Shown here: positions 33,833 through 43,149 of the stretch, piece by piece
Numbering within the stretch: position 1 is the stretch's first letter
Layout of the letters: each line of letters begins with the position of its first letter
Assembly: GCA_020284085.1 (NCBI GenBank)
Contig: JACEVL010000497.1
Span: forward strand, 732,501-796,500
Direction of reading: 5' to 3'
Source of the DNA: Aporrectodea caliginosa
Lineage: Eukaryota; Annelida; Clitellata; Crassiclitellata; Lumbricidae
DNA length: 64,000 bases
The notes under the pieces: generated by a model
Databases searched by the model: none
What the model was told of the DNA's origin: nothing
The model's input: the letters and a program-made list of their open reading frames with translations, nothing else
Made by a program: the position numbers and the translations under genes

Positions 33833-34078
33833 GTGTTGTCGTTGGCGCTAAACCGTAAATTCGTAAAACAATCGACGACTACGAGAACAATGTTTAAGCC
33901 AAGTAGTGGTCGAAAAGTAGAAAGTGGCATGTGGGAATATTTTGTTTACGAAGCCGCAGACGACAAGAGTCGATGTTGTGTTCACACTGTTGCTGACCAG
34001 GAACACTCTACCAATTATTGCAGTTCATGGATTGCCTCATTTTTACTGATTTGTTTTCTTACTAAAGTAATAACGTGA
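33833..34078 (+). pseudogene. BED-finger transposase remnant
   Basis: A frame with SGRKVESGMWEYFVYEAADD and a KSRCCVH segment resembles the BED finger at 24751. It is soon lost in non-homologous sequence. An N-terminal transposase scrap of the host hAT-like element. Confidence 0.5.
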
Positions 34079-34084
34079 CTCCCA

Positions 34085-34475
34085 ATTCACTGGCTCCCCA
34101 TCAGCCAAAGCATCTAATTCAAGGTCTGCTCTCTCATGCGAAGCTGTCTTGCTTGCTCTGCTCCTCTCTATCTTAGGGCATATTGTACCCCATTATCTTC
34201 TCTGCCCAGTCATTCCTCCCTTCGGTCCTCGGCCCGTGGTTACTTGGTTGTCCCGCGGGTGCGTACTTCTACGGCCCAGTCTAGGAGTTTCGCTATTGTT
34301 GGTCCAAATAGCTGGAACCAGTTACCTCAGTCCCTCAGGACTGACCTTTTCTCTATTTCTTTTGACCAGTTCCGTCAGCGCCTGAAAACCTCTCTTTACC
34401 AGTGAAGACACTGGCTCGGGTCGGGAGCGCCTCTGTTTTGAGTGGCGCTATATAAATGATCGATTACAATTACAA
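34085..34475 (+). mobile_element. LINE 3' end fragment
   Basis: Encodes the C-terminal LINE block (RVRTSTAQSRSFAIVGPNSW, RQRLKTSLYQ). The 3' UTR AGTGGCGCTATATAAATGAT and an ATTACA tail follow. Nested in the hAT-like insertion, so it is among the newest insertions here. The window's right edge (63945-64000) is the same region of a second copy. Confidence 0.85.
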
Positions 34476-34856
34476 ATTGAACTTCTACTCTAGTCTTCCA
34501 CTGGAGTGAATTGACTTGCCCCAGTTTCATATAAAATGAGATTAATCTGGAACGTCGTGTTTTCCTTAAAGTAAACCGACAATACGTTAAATCGGATTGA
34601 TTTGCTGCGTAAATATTTCTGGTAACAGTTCAGAATACTTGTGGTCAGTATGTCGTTAGTCATGACTTGTGAAAAAATAACTGATGCTATAACTGAAAAA
34701 TAAAGAGAAATAACTGAAACTGTAACTGAAAAATAAAAAAAAATAACTGAAACTGAAAAATCTGATTTCAGTTAACTTTAACTATAACTTTAACTGAAAA
34801 ATCATAAATTAGATAACTTTAACTGTAACTGTAACTGAAAAACCATAACTGAAATA

Positions 34857-36229
34857 AATGTCTGCTAGGTCTGCCACAACACTAGCTTCGTAACAATCAG
34901 TTCCTTCCTTCGACAATACAAACTGTAGTGGACCTGGTGGTAGTGATTCTTTCAACTTATCCGCCACTAATAAATCAAACAGCTTCTCAAAATTCTTTTC
35001 CACTTTGCGACTTTTCACATAATAGTTCAGCAAGTTCTTCAGCCTAGCTGTAAACATTGTATACGTTTCTTCAGCTGTCTTCTTCGCATCAATAAACTTC
35101 GATCTGTACTCTCTCGGTGTCAACTTGAATTCTTTTAACAAGTGCTGTTTCACGATCTCATAATCGTCTAAATCAGCGAATGACAATCTGTTTAGAACAG
35201 TTCTAGCTTTCGGAGTCATCAATGGCAATAGTAACTTCACCCAGAATTGTTCTTGCACGTTGAAACTACGAAACGCATTCTCAACCGTTTCGAAATATAA
35301 TGGCACCTCCATCATATCGTTTGGCATTTTAGGTAACACGTGTTTCATGGCATCACCAATTTTCTTTATTTTCGAAACCATCGTTTCACTTTCTTCCTTT
35401 TTTCTTTTCTGTTCTTCTCGTTCTTCTTGCCTTCTTTGTTCTTGTGCTTCTCTATTTTGCTTCTCCTCTTTGAGTTGTGCTTCTTTTAATGCTATTTTTG
35501 TTGTTCCAACTTTAAACGTTCTTGTCTTTCCGCTTCCGCCTTCTCCATGCTTTCTTTCTGTAATTTCAGTTCTTCTTGTCTAACCTCTTCTGCTCGCTCC
35601 AACTCTGAAATTCGCACTTTTTCCTTTTCTTCTTCACGTAGTCTCTTCTCTTCAATCTGTTGCTGACGTATCTCTTCGTCACTTTTCCGCGCCCTTTCAA
35701 ATTCAATCATCTGCTCTAATCTTCTCCTTTCAGCATCTTCTCTATCTCTTCTCAATTGCTCTAATTGAATCTCAAATTGCTGCTTTTGCAACTCAAGTTC
35801 TGCCACACGAACTTGCTCTGCTTTCTCTTCTTTCTCTCTCTGAAGACGTTCTGCCTTCTCTTCTTTCTCTCTCTTTGAAAGACGTAATTCTTCCTGTCTT
35901 GCATTCTCTGCTTTCTCTTCTTTCTCTTTCTCTTCTTGTCTCCGTTTCTCCTCTCTTTCTTCTTTCATCATCATCCACTGCATCATCATCTCCATAGACA
36001 TAAGTCCAGGCGGTTTTTCAATAACCTTTTCCACAGCACCGCCGACAGCACCTTCTTCTTCTTCTGCTTCTTCTTTAAGCCAGACTTCAGCTAGCGCTTC
36101 TAGCATGTCCTCACGTGACATATCTTCCAGTTTCTCTTCTTCAAAACCAGCCTTCAACAAGCGCTGTTTTAATCTTTCAGAAGACATCTTCTTCAGTTCT
36201 GCTTGTTTTTTGACACTTAATTTCTCCAT
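34857..36229 (-). pseudogene. gag: Gmr1-like gag, frameshifted
   Basis: Starts at ATG 36227-36229 (MEKLSVKKQAELKKM). Residues 1-245 are a charged, largely coiled-coil region (EEKEKEEKAENARQEELRL type), preceded by an acidic patch. The frame hits TAG at 35492-35494 directly after a run of five A. Reading continues in the next frame with the same coiled-coil style, then a capsid region (about 35380-34857): PLYFETVENAFRSFNV, LLLPLMTPKARTVLNRL, then LTPREYRSKF and LKESLPPGPLQFVLSK. The latter half resembles a SCAN domain, which is known to derive from Gmr1-like capsids. After the insertion the frame is in register with pol. One indel plus one insertion inactivate it. Confidence 0.9.
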
Positions 36230-36397
36230 CTTACTTCTTTACTTCAGTGCTGTCCTTTCTGGAAAACACGAGTTTTCTTTTGTGTTTGAAGTATTGGGGA
36301 TTGTTCTTTGTTTGATAACAACCAACTTTTATACCTTTGTCGTTGAGGCTTTCGTTGTCGTAGATTTACCAATGATTTGAATGCGTATTCACCAGTC

Positions 36398-36489
36398 GAC
36401 GTTGTTTCAAATCTCCGACGTTGTTTCGAATCCCAGACGTTGTTTCGAATCCCAGACGTTGTTTCGAATCCCAGACGTTGTTTCGAATT
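36398..36489 (-). repeat. 19-bp leader repeats with tRNA T-arm-like word
   Basis: About four tandem copies of TCCCAGACGTTGTTTCGAA (plus-strand reading) between the PBS and gag. Each contains TTCGAATCCCA, the word found in a tRNA-Leu T arm. They merge with the PBS at 36484. Confidence 0.85.
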
Positions 36490-36507
36490 CCACCGCTGCT
36501 GCCACCA
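36484..36507 (-). other. Primer binding site (tRNA-Leu-like)
   Basis: Four bases inside the 5' LTR the minus strand reads TGGTGGCAGCAGCGGTGGAA. It matches the complement of a tRNA-Leu 3' end (CCGCTGCCA-CCA type) except for a 3-base AGC insertion and one mismatch. Confidence 0.75.
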
Positions 36508-36511
36508 AATA

Positions 36512-36932
36512 TGTCACCAACTCTTTTCTTTCTTAGTTGTGACCTACCTCAAGAACTTTCCTTATCTCTACATATAAATTGCTCAACGTCTTCTAACTGT
36601 TTAAGAATTAAATTGACACAGTTCTTTGAATGTTTCTTTCTTTCTTCAAACACAGTTTAATAACAACAACTCAACTCTTGCCTTACAACAACTGTACTAC
36701 ACTGTATAGTTCAAATTCACTGTCATCAGCAGTTTCTAAGTTTGGCGCGCTAACTGCACGTGTAAAACAATCTACCGTCAGCCAATGTTTAGGCTACTTT
36801 AGGCCAAGCGCCCACGAGCCGACAGCGCAACTAAAGGCCTAAGACTAAAACGCTTAACAATCGATACACATTATATATATATCAACATAAGGAACACCTG
36901 TGCTCATTATATATGCAAAACATTAGTTCACA
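36512..36932 (-). repeat. 5' LTR of Gmr1-like element
   Basis: 421 bp, same as 29008-29427 apart from one extra A. It is followed on the minus strand by the PBS and preceded by the target duplication. It should contain the element's promoter. A TATATATA run (near 36873 in plus numbering) is a possible TATA region. Confidence 0.97.
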
Positions 36933-37063
36933 GTAATTTATTCTACATTTTTCAAAGTGAAGACAATAGTTAAAAACAGGGGGCAGATCACTCTGAAATA
37001 ACTACCCTCATCATCAGAGTTGATCAATTTTTAGCATCAAGGTAACGTGTAGCCTATTTCTAA

Positions 37064-37419
37064 CGTAGTGGATCCTCTCACGCCCCGGGCGTTAGCGGAA
37101 CCTCAGTACTACATTCACGCCCGTCGCGTTATTGGCCAAAGCATGTCACGTGAACTTGCTTTAAATACTTCCCTTGGAATTTTAAATGGCGGACATAAAA
37201 TCTTGAGGGTCGGTTAGGGTCAGGCTATGCGTCGTTAGGGTCGGTTATGGTCAAATTATGCGCCGTGAGTGTCGGTTAGAGTAAGGTTAGGCCCTGTGAG
37301 GGTCGGTTATGGTCAGCGTTAGGGTTAGTTTCGTCATTAGAAAACATTGTGAACAATCTTCTACCGCATTCGGGATTGTGTATCGCTTGGCTCCTTTCAA
37401 GTGCACAAAATCATGTGAC
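37064..37419. mobile_element. MULE-like MITE, second copy, right end lost
   Basis: Starts CGTAGTGGATCCTCTCACG and follows the element at 12382-12788 through the GGGTCGGTTAGGGTCAGG array to AAATCATGTGACA. There the tail of a SINE replaces the right end. Confidence 0.85.
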
Positions 37420-37670
37420 ATTGTATTGTATTGTATTGTATTGTATTTGAACACTTGCTATAGCGCCCCTACCAGATTGCCCATTTAGAAGCGCTCCCGA
37501 GTCCCGACTACTGCGCGGACGCTGAATCGGAGTTTCATGCCGAAGCGCATGAGCAATTGCGAGTGAAGGACTTGCCCAGGGTCCCTACGCGGCGGCTTTG
37601 AGGTGGATTCGAACCCGCAATCCTCCAACTGCAAGGCACCGAACATACCCCTATACCACCTTTCTAACCC
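37420..37670 (-). mobile_element. tRNA-derived SINE, family 2
   Basis: On the minus strand: A-box-like GGTGGTATAGGGG and B-box GGGTTCGAATCCACC, a body with CTGGGCAAGTCCTTCACTCG, then GGCGCTATAGCAAG and an ATACA pentamer tail. That tail matches the LINE ends at 22070-22100 and 50930-50975, which suggests a LINE partner. Confidence 0.8.
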
Positions 37671-38345
37671 CCTCAGCTAAGTAACTGAAAAGATGCTGGG
37701 GGGTTAGGTCTTGACCCCCCCGGCTGTTGCTCTGTCATCAAGTACAAAAGAATATATATAGCCCAATTCCTTTACTTTTAAGTAAATTAGTTACTTACTT
37801 AATGTTATGGTTTGTGACTGAGAGCGGAGAACCAGTCTACAGAATTAAGGTGAAAGCCAATTTCTGTAACACGTTTATTTCCTTTTCCTCTTATGCTATA
37901 GTTCGAGCACATGGTTGAGGCTATTTAGTGTGTGGAGAAAGACATATTGCATTGAGTAGAGTTTGGAATGAGTAATTCTGACGCAGCTGATGTTTTGCTT
38001 GAATATTCTATGCTTAAAAAGAGCGATGGTTTAATGCTTGGGCAGAAATTACAGCCACTTATTACTTTGTTGGAAGTTCTACCTGTTTCATCTGCTGAGT
38101 GTGAAAGAGGATTCAGTCAGATGAATTTATGTCACACTAGTGGAAGAAACAGGCTTCTGGTGAGTTCAGTGAATGATCTGTTGATGATTGGCATCAATGG
38201 TCCACCTCTTACTGCATGGAATGTAGAAAAATATGTTATTTCTTGTCTTAAAGCTGGCAGACATGGTGCTTTGGACAAAGCCACTGGGTTACCAAAGAAA
38301 AAAGAAATTACAAAACATAGTCCAAAATTATTTTTGTAAACTACC
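37671..38345 (+). mobile_element. hAT transposase C-terminal remnant
   Basis: The C-rich words near 37695-37725 are probable MITE debris. The rest leads into the coding remnant at 37968-38339. No intact ends could be assigned. Confidence 0.5.
37968..38339 (+). pseudogene. hAT dimerisation domain (KIAA1586-like)
   Basis: 123 codons with LPVSSAECERGFSQMNLCHT and LVSSVNDLLMIGINGPPL, the hAT C-terminal dimerisation domain as in KIAA1586-like host genes and their parental transposons. No catalytic region lies upstream. It could be the last exon of a domesticated gene, but stops just upstream favour a remnant. Confidence 0.7.
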
Positions 38346-38429
38346 GGGTATAGTGTAAGAATCTATGCATTATGGTTTGTGTTATTGAATTACTTTCCAA
38401 AAACCAGGTGTTTTGTCTATGTGATCATG

Positions 38430-38594
38430 CATGGGCGTTTTTAGGGGGTGGTTTTACAGGTTCAACCCCCCCAAATAAATGCATTATGTTATTAAAAACT
38501 AAATATGTAGAAAAATACGACCATTTCCAATGGAAAACCCCGAAAACTTAAAAGTTAAAACCCCCTCTGAAATTTTTTCCTGGCTACGCCCCTA
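38430..38594. mobile_element. hAT-like MITE
   Basis: TGATCATG / TGATTATG flank it (8 bp, one mismatch). The ends CATGGGCGTTTTTAGG and, reverse complemented, TAGGGGCGTAGCCAGG. C/G-runs inside each end. Non-coding. Confidence 0.65.
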
Positions 38595-39088
38595 TGATTA
38601 TGTAATTTCTTTGTTATGTCGCATAGATAAATTTAAAGAAGAAACTAAGATATCTCATGAGTCGTCAGTTGTTTCATATTAACAACATTAAAATTTAATT
38701 TAGACCTGTGATCGTGTACTTTCGAAATCTGCAAAATTTTCGACCCCCCCAGTTAGTTTTTGACAACTAAAACACTGAGTATAATAAGAAACCATTAACT
38801 ATAACTCTGTATTGCTCCTCGTATTGATGTTTTTCATCAATTGAGGTGACACAATGAAAAACGTTTTTAGAAGTGTTGGTTGGTCTTGAGTAACAATTTC
38901 GGATTGAATTGTTCTTAAGACATGGTCAACTGTGTTGAATCGTTTGAAATGGTCACGAAATTTATTGAAATTTATCGTGTTACCCCGGTACAGAATATAT
39001 TTTGAATGAGTTCGAAAAGTACAGAGCGTAAAAAGTACAGTAACAGTCCGAAAGTACTGAGCAACGTTTATTGAGGCAAGAAATTGCC

Positions 39089-39271
39089 CAGTGGCGTAAC
39101 GAAGGGGAGAGGGGGCAACCGCCCCCGGGCGCAGCACCAGAGGGGTGCAAAATAACTTTCAGTGGTATACAGTTCTATGACAAGAACGATTAAATGTGAA
39201 CAAGAAATTTAAAAGGGGGCGCAGTCATCAACCCTTACCCCTGGGCGCAGAAACCCGTCGTTACGCCACTG
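39089..39271. mobile_element. hAT MITE with exact TSD
   Basis: Exact 8-bp duplication AAATTGCC at 39081-39088 and 39272-39279. The ends are CAGTGGCGTAACGA, perfectly inverted. 183 bp, non-coding. Confidence 0.95.
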
Positions 39272-39795
39272 AAATTGCCAGACGAAATATTTACGTTGTG
39301 TAATTAAAGGCATATGAAACAAGTTCTCAAAAGTTTTTAGGTAGGAAAGAGGTTAGTGGGAGCGAAATTTTCCGCTGGTGAGTCAGCAAGTTTTTAATAT
39401 CTTTAAGGCTGCTAAGTCAGCATGGGTTGGTTGTAGATTTGCTTTTGAAACACGTAATATCGATGAATCATGAATTTGCTGAATTGCTTGGGCTTGTCTT
39501 TGTCGCCCATCTTTGATTGGCGGGTACAAAGTTGGCGCAGAAGCCTGGTGACATCACCGGTCTTATTGCCGTATCACATCTACCTGTGATTGGCTGGAAG
39601 AGCGAAGTGTCAGATGACATGAGCGAAACGATTGTCTAACGTACAGCGGTCATTCATATTCTTGTCTGGACTCATCTTGTAGCGGAAATGCGGGCAGAGA
39701 GCCGCAACTAAGTTGATTGAGAAATTTTTTAAATTTCTTTTGCCTGGGTTTATTTCGTTTAACTCAAAATTGGCCGGTCTGGCGTAAGAATAGAT

Positions 39796-40940
39796 GGGTA
39801 TATTTCACAACCGGAGGCAAATTATATAAATTTCCGTCTTCTCCTTTGGGCGGCTTACACAAAGAATAAAATCATAATGTATAATTTTTAAATACATCAT
39901 AGGGCATAAGTTAGTTATAAAAATTATTTATGTTATATTATTTAGATGATTAGTATGAGAAAAAAATTATAAAGTCCAATTTTAACCCGAAATTGCATTG
40001 TCTTTTCTAATGGTGCGTCAATTCAACGTTACGTTAGGGTAACAGCTGAAACGCTGACCTGATGTTTTAAATTTTTTAGATCATTAACTTACATATATCC
40101 ATTGCTCCATATGGTTTTTATTAAATTATTAACGAACTAAATAATTAAAAAATAAATAAAACCCTCTGTCTTCAAATATTGCTTACAACTCCGTTACGAA
40201 TGGGTTTCTGCCATCTGTGGAATGAATTGAAAACTCAATTTTTTTGAATTGACATCTTCGATAGCAGGGAACCAGTCTGCATTGATTTTACCAAAAAGAA
40301 ATCAATATGGATGTTTGCTTCTGTTGACAATTTGCGGAAATTTATCCGGTAATGTTATAGTATAAAAAAGATTTACAACTCCGTGACGGTAATTATTGCA
40401 TTTTGCGTGTATATATAATTTTTTTTCTTTCAGAAATAATATTGAAACTGACAGCCTGGCCACTATAAACTAACTATTTTTTATATCTTAACTCGCCCTG
40501 TAAGCGTGGAGACCTAATTATGAATATTTTACAACTCCGTTACTACAACTCCGTTACTTTATTTTTCTATTAAAATGAATTTATTTAATGGTACATGTAG
40601 ATAATTTATTGTCATAATAATTTATTTTGCTGTTTAATAATTTAATACACACTTAATACTAATTAATCACTAATTATAAATAGTGGCGGTATCTTGTAAT
40701 GTGTATTTAGTACGTAACGGAGTTGTAAATATTTAGGAATCAAAGTTGTATGTGTTTCACATAGTAAAAAAACTGAAATGAATAATTAGGCCAAATCTGT
40801 CAAATTTAAGCGCTGCTCAATATTAAGTATGCTTCAGCACTGCTAGTAAAATATTTGTGTAAGAAATTTTTTAAATTTTGCATGACTTTATTGTTCTCTA
40901 ATTCTATTTCTGAATTTGCCTCCGGTTTTGAAATATACCC
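39796..40940. mobile_element. TIR element, 28-bp ends, 4-bp TSD, repeated ACAACTCCGTTAC
   Basis: The left 28 bp starts GGGTATATTTCACAACCGG and the right end is its inverse with one mismatch. AGAT flanks both sides, a 4-bp duplication. A word ACAACTCCGTTAC recurs at about 40185, 40375, 40530 and 40545, and inverted at 40714. AT-rich, with no transposase. A 4-bp TSD is known for Sola-type and Ginger-type elements; the superfamily remains open. Confidence 0.8.
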
Positions 40941-40959
40941 AGATAGCCTAGCTCGAAAG

Positions 40960-41130
40960 GAGTTAATCTAATTTAAATATTGACGCTCCGCTTAGAATTA
41001 GCTAGCCTGACTCAAATCTAGATGGCCCAACTAAAATATAGACGGCCCAACTCAAAACTGGGCGATCCATATCAAAATGAGTTGGCCTAACTTAAAATTA
41101 ACCGGCTCGTCTCAGAATGAGTTGACCTAC
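40960..41130. repeat. Degenerate about 27-bp tandem repeat
   Basis: Repeats of the pattern GGCCCAACTCAAAAT / GACTCAAATCTAGATGG (five to six units) directly upstream of a TATA box. It could be an LTR enhancer array. Confidence 0.5.
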
Positions 41131-41150
41131 TTCGGATCCAGTCAACGGGC

Positions 41151-41157
41151 TATAAAA
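41151..41157 (+). promoter_or_regulatory. TATA box, possibly of a degraded LTR
   Basis: TATAAAA in the context GGGCTATAAAAGGCGAGG. It is followed by purine-rich leader sequence and, at about 41600, by AATAAA with a TCTCTGTCT stretch. This could be the U3-R-U5 of a degraded LTR (about 40945-41630). A matching second LTR was not found, apart from a 20-bp word shared with 43180. Confidence 0.45.
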
Positions 41158-41440
41158 GGCGAGGAAGGAACACACGAAGACAGAGGAGAGAGGAGCGAGG
41201 AGCGGAGAGCTCTACATCAGTTCTGAAGTTTCGGCGTCGAGGTTGGACCCCCTTGCTTCTTCTTATTGACCCCCTTGCTTCTAGCCTTAGGCCGACCCCC
41301 AGTCGGCTTGACCCCCTCAAATTCATTACCCACAGTCCTACACCAAATGACTCCATTATGACCATTCGGCCTGACCCAGCTTCTACCTCCCTCTCTACTA
41401 GTCTCTCTGAAAGCCCAGCTGGCTAGGCACCGATATATAC

Positions 41441-41443
<3 letters not shown>

Positions 41444-41528
<85 letters not shown>
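41444..41528. repeat. (AT)n microsatellite
   Basis: About 85 bp of uninterrupted AT dinucleotide. Confidence 0.98.
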
Positions 41529-41530
<2 letters not shown>

Positions 41531-41929
41531 GGTCACCTCTGTCTTTAGTAGGCTAGTACTGTTTCTTCTCTCTACTCGACCACTCTCCTCCTTTAATAAA
41601 TTTCCTCTGTCTCTCTGTCTTGCAGTTTGATAGCATATATGTGTGTCGCATCAAAGCACCATCTGCTTTTGGATTAGGGGCCTAAGGAAGAAGAAAGTTG
41701 TCTTTCAACAAGATTTGTATACACCCTTACAGTTTTCAGGCCCAATGGATCAGGTTTCCATGCTGTAGACTATGCTTCAGGCGAGGACCCCCGGTCCACG
41801 CTTCAAGCCTCCCATGGCTCTAGGAGTCTAGGTAGACGCCTTGCTGACCTTTACCCTTTCCTGAGGCCAGGACAGGGGTGCTGAGAGCCTGAGACCGCTG
41901 AGTCATAAGTCGTGGAATATCAGTGTATT

Positions 41930-43137
41930 CGAAATTCCAGTTTTATGTGTATTTGTTGTTTATAAAACTGTCTGCGCATCGCTTTACTTTATCGAAAATC
42001 AAACGACACAAACTGAACGGAGCTAGGTTTAAGAAATTGTCAGAAAAACGAGGAGCAGCTGCAACAAGTTATATGGAGTTAGCTATTTCGAAGCGCACTG
42101 AAAAGACATTAAATCCAATCATGCCACAGCAGTTTCATCAGCCAGAGTGAAGTAGCGCTCCTGTTAATTTTGTGAAGTTCTCAAAGACTTTGCATATATC
42201 ATGGATAGAAAAGTTTTGAGTCTGGTAAGAGCCACATATTCATATAATTGAATAATGTTCAATATAGCGTTTGACTAGCTGTGTATCGCTAAAATTCGAA
42301 ATTTCTATTCGGGCCGTTTGCCCCGGGCGCCAAAATACCTAGCCACGCCACTGATTAAATCACTTGCATTGTAACTGTCTCATACAAGTGATATTTACTC
42401 TCTCCATAATCCAGTGCTTCCCAACCTGAGTGTCGCGGAAGCAAAGGGCCCCGTGCACCTGCTCGAGGTTGGATGTCAGAAAGGTAGAACCATAACATTT
42501 GTGCAGCTTTTTATGTGAAAAAGTTGTAAAATTTATCACAACTAACATAGGCTTATAATTATTTTTTTAAACGGAAAGTAGTGTGGAAATAGTCGCAACC
42601 CGCATGTTTAATAGAAGAAAAGTTTCTTATCAGTAAAAATAAAGAACTAACTTGAAGAAAAATATTGAAATTAAGGTAAAAGGTGCCGCTGATCTGCCGT
42701 TAGTAAGGGTGCCATTCATGCTCTGAAAAAGACTGGGAATCGCTGCCATAATTAATCTATCAGTAGCCTAGGCTACTTTATAAAATATATCTCACTCTTG
42801 CTGTTACGTTGGCCACTGCAGTACGGCGCCCTATTAGGCCTATATGGCGCCCCGTTCGGGCCATCTGGTAACTGTACTGCAGAAAGAACTTTAAGCAGAT
42901 TGAAAATAATAAAAAAATACTTGCGATCCAACATTACAAATGAACGCCAATTTCAAACAGTATTTTATAGGATATATAGTATATACTATGGTCTACTGTA
43001 CTAACTATTGCACATAATGTCGTTATTTCAAATATATAGGCTACTATCATTTTAATTACCATTTTCACTCTGGAACGCGGCGTCCCTCAAAAACAATTAC
43101 CCTTGCCCCCACATAGGAAATCCTGGATCCGCCACTG
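41930..43137 (+). mobile_element. hAT remnants
   Basis: Near 41985-42125 a frame reads KIKRHKLNGARFKKLSEKRG, like the basic N-terminus of hAT transposases. Near 42870-42960 another reads TAERTLSRLKIIKKYLRSN, the dimerisation segment. The right end TCCTGGATCCGCCACTG (ending 43137) is a hAT-type terminus. A further MITE-like end (CCTAGCCACGCCACTG) is at 42338-42353. No left end or target duplication was found. Confidence 0.55.
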
Positions 43138-43149
43138 TTCCCGACCCCC

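Larger units (their letters stand above)
33564..34856 (+). mobile_element. hAT-like insertion inside gag-pol, with LINE tail
   Basis: The termini carry GTTATTTCTATTAACTG (left) and, reverse complemented, TTATTTCAGTTATGG (right). Subterminal arrays of AACTGTAACTGAAA words lie at 33575-33720 and 34675-34855. CTGCTAGG flanks both sides (8 bp), and the match extends to 13 bp (AATGTCTGCTAGG at 33551-33563 and 34857-34869). The interior has a BED-finger remnant (33833-34078) and a LINE 3' end (34085-34475). It inserted after the retrotransposon. Confidence 0.8.
29008..36932 (-). mobile_element. Gmr1-like Ty3/gypsy LTR retrotransposon
   Basis: A complete insertion on the minus strand with a 5-bp target duplication GTAAT (29003-29007 and 36933-36937). 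Its LTRs of 420 and 421 bp differ by one A indel in my reading, so it is very young. Internal order is PBS, gag, zinc knuckle, protease, integrase, reverse transcriptase, RNase H, PPT. Integrase lies before reverse transcriptase, which is opposite to most Ty3/gypsy elements and is the known hallmark of the Gmr1 group. The copy is defective: gag has a frameshift (35492-35499) and the gag/pol frame is cut by an insertion at 33564-34856. Confidence 0.97.

Noticed and set aside
41150..41365. 71-codon minus-strand frame
   Set aside because: Lies across a TATA box and low-complexity leader; no support.
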